A DNA stretch of 64,000 nt from Acinetobacter chinensis. GTDB lineage: Bacteria; Pseudomonadota; Gammaproteobacteria; Pseudomonadales; Moraxellaceae. This document shows, one piece after another, positions 51,457 to 59,636 of the stretch. Numbering within the stretch: position 1 is the first letter of the stretch; the number at the start of each line of letters is the position of its first letter. The notes beneath the pieces are model-generated. The model had not been told where the DNA came from and made no database searches. It saw only the letters and a list, made by a program, of their open reading frames with translations. A program made the position numbers and the translations under genes. The stretch is taken from NCBI RefSeq assembly GCF_002165375.2, contig NZ_CP032134.1, positions 806,001 through 870,000 of the forward strand. Direction: 5' to 3'.

Positions 51457-52100
51457 CAGGTTCAGTTTACTTTATCAGTGGAATCGACACAGGCATTGGC
51501 AAGACCTATACCACAGGCTATCTGGCAAAGTTATGGAATGCGCAAGGCAAAAGAACCATTACGCAAAAATTGATTCAAACGGGCAATGTGGATATTTCCG
51601 AAGACATTGAACAGCACCGTGAAATTATGGGCATGGGTTGGTTTCCTGAAGATGAAAGCAAGCTGACCATGCCTGAGATTTTTACTTATCCTGCATCGCC
51701 ACATCTGGCGACCAAAATTGATGGTCGTGAGATTGATTTTCAAAAAATAGAAAATGCCACAGCTCAACTTGCTGAAAAATATGAGGTTGTATTACTCGAA
51801 GGCGCAGGCGGTTTGATGGTGCCGTTGACTACAGAATTGCTCACAATTGATTATGTGGTAGAGAGAAAATTGCCTGTGATTCTCGTGACCTCAGGGCGTT
51901 TGGGCAGTATTAACCATACGATCTTGAGTTTGGAAGCATTGAAAAGTCGTGGTTTGGAACTCTATGCACTTGCGTATAACCTAAAAGATGAGTCTCAGGA
52001 CGCGCTGATTTCCAAAGATACTGCGGATTATTTAAAAACATATCTGGCAAAACATTTTCCACACAGTGTATGGATAGATATTCCTGATATTTCTGTTTAA
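51453..52100 (+). CDS. bioD: Dethiobiotin synthetase BioD
   Basis: ATP-dependent carboxylase that closes the ureido ring of dethiobiotin. The P-loop is ISGIDTGIGKTYTTGYLAK, where the family usually has GTDTDVGKT, so the residues are slightly variant but the Gly-Lys-Thr core is intact. Further motifs are YPASPHLA and VVLLEGAGGLMVPL. The frame is open from 51432, but ATG 51453 overlaps the bioC stop in an ATGA junction and gives 215 residues, usual for BioD. It is the last biotin enzyme gene of the cluster; bioB is not in the window. Confidence 0.95.
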   Translation: MTGSVYFISGIDTGIGKTYTTGYLAKLWNAQGKRTITQKLIQTGNVDISEDIEQHREIMGMGWFPEDESKLTMPEIFTYPASPHLATKIDGREIDFQKIENATAQLAEKYEVVLLEGAGGLMVPLTTELLTIDYVVERKLPVILVTSGRLGSINHTILSLEALKSRGLELYALAYNLKDESQDALISKDTADYLKTYLAKHFPHSVWIDIPDISV

Positions 52101-52132
52101 CTTGGGAGTTAAAAGTACAGAAGTTAACTGAA

Positions 52133-53140
52133 ATGCCCAGAATTTATTATAAATCTGAACAGCTTGCAGGGCAGGTGCTGGATCAGAAGATATTGAGTTC
52201 ATCTGAGTTTGATGAAATTTTCACTCAGGCTGAACATCGACTTTATGAGTTTTCCACACCTGAATCAGGTTTTTTTCAGCGACTGTTTGGGAAAGACAAC
52301 GCCTGCTTTCGCTATGTGCAACTTTCTAAGGATGGTATTCCCTATACCACGCGGGAAGGCAGCTTTTTTCTACCTGTTTCACTGATTTTTTATGATGTGG
52401 ATGATGCCAGTTTTCCTACACTGTTTTACTTTATTGCGAAACTGGGTGATCAGCTTGAACTTCGCCAGTGTCAGGCAGGTCAAGGTGTGCAATGGTTTCA
52501 GATTCCTGATTTACATGATGAAGTGACTGATCAGAAAATTATTCATAAAGTTAAAAACAGCCTGAGTGTTTTAAAGGAAAAAACCGCCATTGAGTTTGCA
52601 AATCGTCCTTTGCTTGAGCAGTCAGAGCTTGAGGCAGATTCTGATGAATGTTCTGAAGAGTATTCTGAACTGGATGAACATCTGAAACAGGCGTATGTGC
52701 AACTGTCTGAAATCTGTCTGAAACAGCATCCACGTAAAAGTGTCGCACTGGATTATATTCATCAGATGAAAAATACAGACGATGATTTTTTCAGCAGTAT
52801 CGGGCAGTTGATAGATGATTTATGGCAGGAAAATATCCGTTTATTTGTTTCTATGGACTGGAAGCAGGAAGTGACAGATCTGGAGTGGCATTTACAAAGT
52901 ATGCTCAAGGATAACTGGCAACTGGAATTAACATTACCTGATCTTGCTCTATTGGGTGACGATACCGTGGTTTCAGAGGATGGTGTTTTTGAGCAGTATC
53001 ATCAAGTCTTGTTGAAACAGGGTTTAAAGCTTGGTTTTGTGGATATGGATTCTGACAGTTATGTATTTATGTTGCATCCTGTAGATGAAACAGAAACAGT
53101 GAAAAAGGCTGTGGAAACGATAGGTTATCGTTATCTGTAG
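52133..53140 (+). CDS. Hypothetical protein, possibly DUF6630-like C-terminus
   Basis: A 335-residue cytoplasmic protein without a signal peptide. The N-terminal half (about 1-130) has FSTPESGFFQRLFGKDNACFRYVQLSKDG and a beta-rich segment. An acidic linker is followed by a C-terminal domain (about 215-335) with MDWKQEVTDLEWHLQSML and LKLGFVDMDSDSYVFMLHPVDETETV, which recalls the DUF6630 family from memory. It lies 32 bases after bioD on the same strand and may be carried on the bio transcript. Its Gln codons are mostly CAG, unlike bioD, so it may be an older neighbour. No function is known. Confidence 0.7.
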   Translation: MPRIYYKSEQLAGQVLDQKILSSSEFDEIFTQAEHRLYEFSTPESGFFQRLFGKDNACFRYVQLSKDGIPYTTREGSFFLPVSLIFYDVDDASFPTLFYFIAKLGDQLELRQCQAGQGVQWFQIPDLHDEVTDQKIIHKVKNSLSVLKEKTAIEFANRPLLEQSELEADSDECSEEYSELDEHLKQAYVQLSEICLKQHPRKSVALDYIHQMKNTDDDFFSSIGQLIDDLWQENIRLFVSMDWKQEVTDLEWHLQSMLKDNWQLELTLPDLALLGDDTVVSEDGVFEQYHQVLLKQGLKLGFVDMDSDSYVFMLHPVDETETVKKAVETIGYRYL

Positions 53141-53322
53141 CAGAGCGTTGTTTCAGTCAGTCGAACAGCTAGGATATTTAGTTGATGGATGTTTATTGCA
53201 CGGTGTTCAATTGTCAGTATTTAAGTCATTCTGCTAAATAGAGATGCTCATTTCAGCGCGGCTTTGTGTTTTAATTCTGAGAATCATCTGGGTTTTGAAC
53301 ATGTGGGTTCGATAGGTATTTT

Positions 53323-53781
53323 ATGAGTGATCAGAAATTTTTACAGCAGGCAGTGGAACTGGCACTGAGCAATGTTGAACAGGGCGGTCGTCCTTTTGGT
53401 GCAGTGATTGTCAAAAATGCCGAAGTGATCAGTACAGGTGTCAATCAGATCCTTACCACAGGTGATCCAACCTCACATGCGGAACTCAATGCACTGCGTC
53501 AGGCAGCGCAAAATCTAAAAAGTACTTCGCTGAAAGATTGTGTGGTCTATGCAAGTGGACAGCCTTGCCCAATGTGTCTGGCGGCATTGCGTATGGCAGG
53601 TGTGGAAAAGATCGTCTATGCCTATTCCAATGCGGATGCTGAGCCTTTTGGATTATCTACAGCGAAAATCGCGGAAAGTTTAAGAGAAGATCCGCATGAT
53701 CAGACATGTTTAAGTTTTATTCAGCTCAAGCCTGAGCAGGAAACGGCACTGTATCCGCTCTGGAAGGCAAAACAGTCTTAG
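53323..53781 (+). CDS. Cytidine/deoxycytidylate-type nucleoside deaminase
   Basis: A 152-residue zinc-dependent deaminase of the CMP/dCMP superfamily. The zinc site is H52-A-E54 in SHAELNALR, with Cys 82 and 85 in GQPCPMCLAALR. The motif and size fit the guanine deaminase / tRNA-adenosine deaminase-like group. KIVYAYSNADAEPFGLS and the absence of TadA's tRNA-contacting C-terminal residues point to a base deaminase, such as a guanine deaminase, but this is uncertain. A terminator follows. Confidence 0.86.
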   Translation: MSDQKFLQQAVELALSNVEQGGRPFGAVIVKNAEVISTGVNQILTTGDPTSHAELNALRQAAQNLKSTSLKDCVVYASGQPCPMCLAALRMAGVEKIVYAYSNADAEPFGLSTAKIAESLREDPHDQTCLSFIQLKPEQETALYPLWKAKQS

Positions 53782-53811
53782 TGAAGTTGGAATCAGTTCT
53801 ATTTTATGCAC

Positions 53812-53842
53812 AAAAAAGCCACTTTTTTCAGTGGCTTTTTTA
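53812..53842. terminator. Bidirectional terminator between the deaminase and rluB
   Basis: The stem AGCCACT / AGTGGCT with a short T-rich loop lies between an A run and a T run. It serves two convergent genes. Confidence 0.85.
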
Positions 53843-53854
53843 TTCAGGTTTTAA

Positions 53855-55021
53855 TTAAAACTTTTTAAAACCTCTATGAATTACAACCGGTTTACGTTTT
53901 TCAGGCTGTTCGCCACGCTCCTGGTTGTCATAACCGCGATTGTTGCGATCTGCATTGAAACGGTTTGCAGGACGCTCAGAGCGTTCGCTGTTAAAACGAT
54001 TGCCATTGCTGCGATCATTGCGTTCAAAACGGTTTCCGCCACGGGTATCGCTTTGTTCCTGACGAGGAGCACGGTTGTTAAAGCGGTTATCGTTATTGCG
54101 GTTGTCAAAACGGTTGTTGTCACCCATTGCACGATAGTTACGCTGTTGCTGCTCTTCCGAGTGCTGTTCACCTTCGTCACGGCGCTGCTGACGCAGATAA
54201 CCGCCACGACGTGCAGCCATTGGTTTTTCCTGCATGCGGTCATTACGGCGTTTAGCCATACCGAACAGACCTGTACCCTGACGTGGTTTTAACTCTACAG
54301 CTTTTGCCAGGTTGTCGATGTCATTTTTGTCCAATTCCATCCAGCGACCTGTACGCAGCTCACGTGGCAGAATGACTGTACCATAGCGTGTACGTAACAG
54401 ACGGCTGACTTTCAGACCCTGTGATTCAAAGATACGGCGTACTTCACGGTTACGACCTTCTTTAACCACAACCTGATACCAGCGGTTGATACCTTCACCA
54501 CCAATTTCAGTAAATGATTCAAATTTTGCAGGGCCGTCATCCAGTACAACGCCATTGGTCATGTTGTTGCGTAACTGAGGTGTCACTTCACCCATGACAC
54601 GAACAGCATATTCACGTTCGATTTCATTCGATGGATGCATCAGGCGGTTCGCCAGTTCGCCATCATTTGTGAACAGCAACAGACCTGTAGAGTTGATATC
54701 CAGGCGACCCACCATAACCCAGCGGTCATTGGCAATCGTCGGTAAATTATCAAATACAGTCGGGCGTGATTCAGGATCATTGCGTGAGCAGATTTCACCT
54801 TCAGGTTTATAGTAAATCAGTACGCGACGGCGGATTTCATCTTCAATCTGAAACTGAACTTTACGACCATCAATACGAAGCTCATCTGTTGGCTCAATAC
54901 GTTCACCTACCTGAGCAACCTGCCCATTAACACTGACACGACCAGCAGCAATGACTTCCTCCATATAACGGCGGGAGCCTAAGCCAACTCGTGCGAGTAC
55001 TTTTTGCAATTTTTCACTCAT
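53855..55021 (-). CDS. rluB: 23S rRNA pseudouridine(2605) synthase RluB, with low-complexity tail
   Basis: Converts U2605 of 23S rRNA to pseudouridine. An N-terminal S4 RNA-binding domain (EKLQKVLARVGLGSRRYMEEVI) precedes the catalytic core with GRLDINSTGLLLFTNDG (about 103-119), where the Asp is catalytic. NREVRRIFESQGLKVSRLLRTRYG follows. After about residue 265 the tail is rich in Asn, Arg, Gly and Asp with repeated NRF or RF units (NRFDNRN, NRFNNRA, NRFERND, NRFNSER, NRFNADR), likely a disordered RNA-binding extension. At 388 residues it is longer than E. coli RluB (291), the difference being the tail. It lies 42 bases downstream of scpB on the same strand. Confidence 0.93.
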   Translation of the reverse strand: MSEKLQKVLARVGLGSRRYMEEVIAAGRVSVNGQVAQVGERIEPTDELRIDGRKVQFQIEDEIRRRVLIYYKPEGEICSRNDPESRPTVFDNLPTIANDRWVMVGRLDINSTGLLLFTNDGELANRLMHPSNEIEREYAVRVMGEVTPQLRNNMTNGVVLDDGPAKFESFTEIGGEGINRWYQVVVKEGRNREVRRIFESQGLKVSRLLRTRYGTVILPRELRTGRWMELDKNDIDNLAKAVELKPRQGTGLFGMAKRRNDRMQEKPMAARRGGYLRQQRRDEGEQHSEEQQQRNYRAMGDNNRFDNRNNDNRFNNRAPRQEQSDTRGGNRFERNDRSNGNRFNSERSERPANRFNADRNNRGYDNQERGEQPEKRKPVVIHRGFKKF

Positions 55022-55062
55022 GACAGCATAACCTTAGAAATTATCATCGACAGTTCACCTGT

Positions 55063-55653
55063 TCACGACTTTGATGCTAAAGCATCAAGCGCCATGAAAG
55101 CTTCCTTGGCATCCTGCAGGGGAGGCAGCTGGCCTAAATCGGATAGACCAAATGCATTTAAAAAGTGGGGCGTTGTAACCAGTAACGCGGGTCTTCCAGG
55201 GAGTTCCCTGAAGCCGGATTCCTTAATCCAGTTCCAGTCAAACAATGTGCGTAACATCTGGCTGTTGTTTGAAACTCCACGAATCTGTTCAATATCAGCT
55301 CTGGTCACGGGCTGATGATAAGCAACAACGGAAAGTATTTCGAGCAGTGACGGCGAAAGTCGCACAGGACGTTCAGGCCAGGTCTGAGCAATAATATTCC
55401 GGTATTTCGCACGAACCTGAAAACGGTATCCCTGAGCGGTTTCAACCAGCTCAATGGAACGTCCATGCTGAAGTACAGAAAGCTGCTGTAAATAAGCACG
55501 CAGTTCTGCTTTGGAAAACTTATCCTGAAATGCTTCTTTCAGGCGGGCAATGGATACAGGCGCATCACTTGCAAAAATGATGGCTTCAAGCTGCATCAGT
55601 GTTTCATGGCGGATTTCACCATCAGTCACTGATGTGAACTGTGTTTCATTCAT
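55063..55653 (-). CDS. scpB: Segregation and condensation protein ScpB
   Basis: Winged-helix kleisin-interacting subunit of SMC-ScpAB condensin. The N-terminal part has RHETLMQLEAIIFASDAPVSIARLKEAF, and the second winged helix has LSPSLLEILSVVAYHQPVTRADIEQIRGVSNNSQMLRTLFDWNWI, family hallmarks. At 196 residues the length is right. The start overlaps the scpA end by four bases (ATGA on the minus strand). It is downstream of scpA and upstream of rluB, a recognised gene order. Confidence 0.94.
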   Translation of the reverse strand: MNETQFTSVTDGEIRHETLMQLEAIIFASDAPVSIARLKEAFQDKFSKAELRAYLQQLSVLQHGRSIELVETAQGYRFQVRAKYRNIIAQTWPERPVRLSPSLLEILSVVAYHQPVTRADIEQIRGVSNNSQMLRTLFDWNWIKESGFRELPGRPALLVTTPHFLNAFGLSDLGQLPPLQDAKEAFMALDALASKS

Positions 55654-56444
55654 GCTTGAGCTCCCTGAATTGCAAGCGGAGCTTCCACGCCAGATGCAAC
55701 AATACTGATTTTCTGCTGGCGGGTCAGTTCAAGTACGGCCATAAAGGTGACGACCATGCCCATACGACCCTGCGATGGTTTCAGTAACTGTTCAAAGTTC
55801 AGAATTTCACCAGACTGTACCATATTTTCAATATAGGCAATGCGCTCTTCGAGCAGCACAGGTTCCTGCAGAATCTGGTGGATAACCGGTTCTGGACGGT
55901 TAAAGACACATAACAGTGCATCCCGCAATAAATCTGCGGAGTAGCCATCATTGGTCTGTGCAATATAGCCTAAGCCAACATTGGTTTCAAAGGTATCCCG
56001 ATCAAGAACACTCATCTGTCCAAGCCGTTCAGCCGCCTGTTTAATCCGAAGATACGTTTCCAGGCGGTCAATCAGCTCCTGCTTAGGATCTTTTTCAGTT
56101 GCACTGATACTTGGTGGTTTTGGCAGTAACAGACGGGATTTCAGATCTGCAAGCAGGGCTGCCATCACCATATAATCTGCGGTCAGCTCTATATTCAGTG
56201 ATTTCATAGCATCCATATAGGACAGATATTGCGACGCAATTGGGGCAATATCGACCTGGAGCAGATTAAAACCGTTTTTCTGAATCAGATAAATAAGAAA
56301 GTCGAGTGGTCCTTCAAAATGTTCAAGCAGAATTTCGAAAGCAGCAGGTGGAATATACAGATCTTCAGGAAGTGCTTCCTGCCATTCATCCATAACACGG
56401 ATGTGCGGAACAGGTTCCATGGTGTTATGGATTGATTGATTCAT
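55650..56444 (-). CDS. scpA: Segregation and condensation protein ScpA
   Basis: Kleisin subunit that closes the SMC ring. N-terminal FEGPLDFLIYLIQKNGFNLLQVDIAPIASQYLSYM is characteristic and binds the SMC neck. A helical linker with LKSRLLLPKP follows, and the C-terminal winged helix has GMVVTFMAVLELTRQQKISIVASG and binds the SMC head. The 264 residues are typical. It is the first gene of the scpA-scpB-rluB group; smc itself is 18 kb to the left. Confidence 0.95.
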   Translation of the reverse strand: MNQSIHNTMEPVPHIRVMDEWQEALPEDLYIPPAAFEILLEHFEGPLDFLIYLIQKNGFNLLQVDIAPIASQYLSYMDAMKSLNIELTADYMVMAALLADLKSRLLLPKPPSISATEKDPKQELIDRLETYLRIKQAAERLGQMSVLDRDTFETNVGLGYIAQTNDGYSADLLRDALLCVFNRPEPVIHQILQEPVLLEERIAYIENMVQSGEILNFEQLLKPSQGRMGMVVTFMAVLELTRQQKISIVASGVEAPLAIQGAQA

Positions 56445-56721
56445 TACAGTTATGAGCCACGCGAATTTTCAAAGGCATGAAGTACTGTCTGAGAGCTTTC
56501 AGAGAAAATGTCTGAAATTTACAGATCATGTACATAAAATGGATTAGGCTTAGTTTAAATGAAAAATGATTTTGAATAAATTACCTGAAGCATGAAATCA
56601 TGAAAAAACCTGAAAATAAATAGGGAATATTTTTCTGTGTGATGACAGTTCAGCTGAAAACTTTATGATTTACCACCGCTTAATACTGTTTTGATTAAAT
56701 ATTGTTCAATTGTAAAATATC

Positions 56722-57459
56722 ATGAGAAATTATCTTAAAACTGAACTGAATGATCTGGGGCAGACAGTAGGTCAGAAACTTCAGCCCACCCAGCCTGTTC
56801 AGTATGAAGCAACAGTACTTGAAGGCGACGCGGTTCGTTTATTACCTTTAAATCCGACTGTACTGAATGAGCAAAATATTCAGACACTGTGGGCAGCTGT
56901 ATGCGCTGAACCTGATCCGTCCTGCTGGACCTATCTGCCTTATGACGCTTTTCTGAGTGAAGCCGAGTTGATGCAAACCCTGGCACAGCATTTTAATTTT
57001 CCGGGCTCCGTTCATTATCTGGTTGAAGTGAACGGGAGGTGCTGTGGGTGGATTGCACTGCTGAATATCCGCAAGGACAGTCAGGCACTGGAAATTGGTA
57101 ATGTCTATTTTTCTCAGAAAATGAAACGTTCCAGGGCATCAACTGAAGTGCTGTATCTGTTGTTACAGTCCTGTTTTCAGCAGGGTTTCCGTCGGGTGGA
57201 GTGGAAATGTGACAACCTGAATGAACCCTCTAAACGGGCAGCACTCAGGTTTGGATTTCAGTATGAGGGACTGTTCAGGCAGGACAGGATCAGCAAAGGT
57301 CGCAACAGAAATACCGCCTGGTTTTCCATGCTGGACGATGAGTGGCGTATTTTGCAGACAGCTTATCAGAGCTGGTTAAAACCGGATAATTTTGATGAAA
57401 ATGGTCGGCAGAAATCAACACTTAGTGCTTTTGCAGAGCAGCTTATCTCCACCCTCTAA
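56722..57459 (+). CDS. GNAT-family acetyltransferase, RimJ/RimL-like
   Basis: A 245-residue acetyltransferase. The motif GNVYFSQKMKRSRASTEVLYLLLQSCF contains the usual acetyl-CoA-binding turn, and RRVEWKCDNLNEPSKRAALRFGFQYEGLFRQ is typical of the RimL/Acetyltransf_3 group. Such enzymes acetylate protein N-termini or small amines. The substrate is unknown. It is long because of an N-terminal segment of about 40 residues (LKTELNDLGQTVGQKLQPTQ) outside the core fold. Its start follows AAAATATC rather than a strong ribosome-binding site. Confidence 0.85.
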   Translation: MRNYLKTELNDLGQTVGQKLQPTQPVQYEATVLEGDAVRLLPLNPTVLNEQNIQTLWAAVCAEPDPSCWTYLPYDAFLSEAELMQTLAQHFNFPGSVHYLVEVNGRCCGWIALLNIRKDSQALEIGNVYFSQKMKRSRASTEVLYLLLQSCFQQGFRRVEWKCDNLNEPSKRAALRFGFQYEGLFRQDRISKGRNRNTAWFSMLDDEWRILQTAYQSWLKPDNFDENGRQKSTLSAFAEQLISTL

Positions 57460-57651
57460 GTCTTTACAGTGCTGTATGCATAACAGTGAAATATGGTTTT
57501 TGGGTATTTTTATACGATTTAAATGATCGGGTTAAGAGTTTTTGAAACGGTGTTTTATTAATTAATCATTTGATAAATATTATTTAATTTTTTTTAAAGA
57601 TTTTGAATATGATATCCGAAACGGTTCTGAATAAAACTGAAGGATACTGGG

Positions 57652-58119
57652 GTGAATATAAAATTTGTTGTGGTGGGGCTTCTGATTATTGCTGGATTAT
57701 TCTGGGGAAGTGAGCGCTACTGGGAGCATACATTTAAGGAACAGGCACGTTCGGGTCTGAAAAACATCAAAATGACGGATGCAATGCGAGCACAGATCAG
57801 CGCATCGGGATACCGTATTGAGGGTGATATTCTGAATCAGTATCCGATGATTGTGACATTTATGCATTTAAAGGACTATGAGAAAGAGAGCCTGCCTGCT
57901 GAAATGAAAGAGCAGATGTCCACAATTGGCTGTGAAATGGTTGAGCGGCTGAAAGGAGAGGAGGCAGACTTTATTAAAGCGCATCTGAATGTATTCAAAG
58001 AAGACCGTGTTGCTGTGTCTTATATTGTTCAGAACTCAGCTAAAAAAGAAATTCACAAAGTCAGTCAGGTACTGGCAGACTGTGAAAATTATAAACATCT
58101 GGAAGGACTGTATCTTTAG
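57652..58119 (+). CDS. Membrane-anchored hypothetical protein, GTG start
   Basis: A 155-residue protein of unknown family. A GTG start is supported by AAGGA eight bases upstream. The N-terminus has one transmembrane segment (FVVVGLLIIAGLFWGSERYW), and the rest is predicted periplasmic and charged. Two cysteines (in TIGCEMVERL and VLADCENYK) may pair. The gene is isolated between spacers, and nothing else helps to define a role. Confidence 0.62.
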   Translation: MNIKFVVVGLLIIAGLFWGSERYWEHTFKEQARSGLKNIKMTDAMRAQISASGYRIEGDILNQYPMIVTFMHLKDYEKESLPAEMKEQMSTIGCEMVERLKGEEADFIKAHLNVFKEDRVAVSYIVQNSAKKEIHKVSQVLADCENYKHLEGLYL

Positions 58120-58175
58120 TTTTCAGTCAAAGACCAGTCCCACAGATTCAGAGGCGGCACAGCGCATGTCAGTGC

Positions 58176-58793
58176 TTATTCAAAAGCACTGACATCGCCT
58201 ACACCACGACGGACAACAACAGGATTGTCACCGGATAAATCCACAATACTGGTGGTGCTTAAAGTACCGAGTCCACTGTCAATAAACACATCAATACGCT
58301 TTTCCAGCTGCTGTTCAATGTCATATGGATCATCCAGTGGTGTGTCCTGACCTGGCAGAATCAGTGTACTGGTCAACAGGGGTTCGCCCAGTTCTTTGAG
58401 CAGCAGCTGGCAGACAGTATTTCCAGGAACACGTAAACCAATGGTTTTCTTTTTGGGGTGCATCAGACGGCGGGGAACTTCACTTGTAGCCGGAAGAATA
58501 TAAGTGGTTACAGCGGGCGTATTGGCTTTAAGTAAGCGGTACATGGCATTGTCCACTTTGGCATAGGTGGCAATATCCGATAAATCGGCACAAATAATTG
58601 CGTACTGATGTTTTGCACTTAAACCACGGATCTGAGCAATCCGTTCCATTGCATTTTTATTTCCAATCTGGCAGCCAATGGCATAAGCGGCATCTGTTGG
58701 ATAAACAACAACATCACCAGCACGGATACGTTCCACAGCCTGGCTGATCAGGCGGGGTTGTGGGTTCTCAGGATGTATTCTTAAATGAAGCAT
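58176..58793 (-). CDS. YciO/Sua5-family threonylcarbamoyl-AMP synthase-like protein
   Basis: A 205-residue member of the YrdC/Sua5/YciO superfamily, which binds ATP, threonine and bicarbonate in TsaC enzymes. The N-terminal VYPTDAAYAIGCQIGNKNAMERI and a middle RVPGNTVCQLLLKELGEPLLTSTLIL are typical. The closest match by eye is YciO, whose own role is less certain than TsaC. The frame is open from 58841, but AGGAG before ATG 58793 and the MLHLRIHPENPQ start support the shorter form. The 37 bases downstream contain a small hairpin-like repeat. Confidence 0.86.
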   Translation of the reverse strand: MLHLRIHPENPQPRLISQAVERIRAGDVVVYPTDAAYAIGCQIGNKNAMERIAQIRGLSAKHQYAIICADLSDIATYAKVDNAMYRLLKANTPAVTTYILPATSEVPRRLMHPKKKTIGLRVPGNTVCQLLLKELGEPLLTSTLILPGQDTPLDDPYDIEQQLEKRIDVFIDSGLGTLSTTSIVDLSGDNPVVVRRGVGDVSAFE

Positions 58794-58877
58794 AGTCTTT
58801 CTCCTGATACAGATTGTTCTGATTATCCTGTGAGTGTACAACCATACTTTTGGGTTATACAGATCTTTTTGTGTAAA

Positions 58878-59540
58878 TTAATCAAGTATTTCACGTTTAA
58901 ATTCATTCAGCTGTAATGGTTTTCCCTGACGGATGCAGGCACAGATACAGTGAATAAAATGAGCGGCATCGCGGGGCAGTACTGCCTCACCAGAGAAATA
59001 ACGCTGAACCTGTGCAAAAACATAGTCTTTAAACGCAGAACCATCCCCCCCTTCACCTGTGAGATTATCCAGTGAAACGCGGAACTTCCGTCCAAAAGCA
59101 ACGGCAAACAGCCATTCAATCGCCTGAGGTTTAATTTCTACCTGTTCAAAAAGCGCCTGCTGTTCCGCTGTACGTCCATCGGGTGCGTACCAGTAGCCGA
59201 GGTCTGGCAGTAACCGCCTTTGCTCACCTGCAATGGTCCAGTGGCTGATTTCATGCAGTGCGCTGTTAAAAAAACCATGAGCAAACTGAATGCGTGCGGG
59301 TTCAGCAGCGGTCGCAGGAAAGTACTCAGGTTCAAAGTCTCCGCGCACAAGGATCACATTTAAGTGGGAAAACCAGTGATTAAAGTGTAAGATGAGCCAG
59401 TCAACCTGCTGTGTTTCTGACCATGCAGTCATCCATTCCATGCGTTGCAGCTGAAATGGAGCAGCATCAGAATCAGTGGTTGAAAGTGTGCGAATAAGTG
59501 ATGAAATATTCACTTCTGTTTGCGGCTGCAACAGATGCAT
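58878..59540 (-). CDS. epmC: Elongation factor P hydroxylase EpmC
   Basis: Hydroxylates the beta-lysylated Lys of elongation factor P. Signature segments are IQFAHGFFNSALHEISHWTIAGEQRRLLPDLGYWYAPDGRT and EVEIKPQAIEWLFAVAFGRKF-like QVEIKPQAIEWLFAVA, with the metal-binding HEISHW. At 220 residues it is somewhat longer than E. coli EpmC (182). The frame is open from 59555, but a TTG would be needed, so ATG 59540 is chosen. Its expected partners epmA and epmB are not in this window. Confidence 0.9.
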   Translation of the reverse strand: MHLLQPQTEVNISSLIRTLSTTDSDAAPFQLQRMEWMTAWSETQQVDWLILHFNHWFSHLNVILVRGDFEPEYFPATAAEPARIQFAHGFFNSALHEISHWTIAGEQRRLLPDLGYWYAPDGRTAEQQALFEQVEIKPQAIEWLFAVAFGRKFRVSLDNLTGEGGDGSAFKDYVFAQVQRYFSGEAVLPRDAAHFIHCICACIRQGKPLQLNEFKREILD

Positions 59541-59636
59541 GACTGAGTTACCCAATAGGTCTGTCTGAATAAGTGCAAAATTGTATCTTAATCTTTGACA
59601 GAGTACTGATGAATTTGTAGAATTGCCGCCTTAATT

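Noticed and set aside
53876..54292. Plus-strand hydrophobic frame over the rluB tail
   Set aside because: It is produced by the low-complexity Asn/Arg-rich tail read in reverse. The apparent membrane-like Val/Ala/Thr runs are an artefact.
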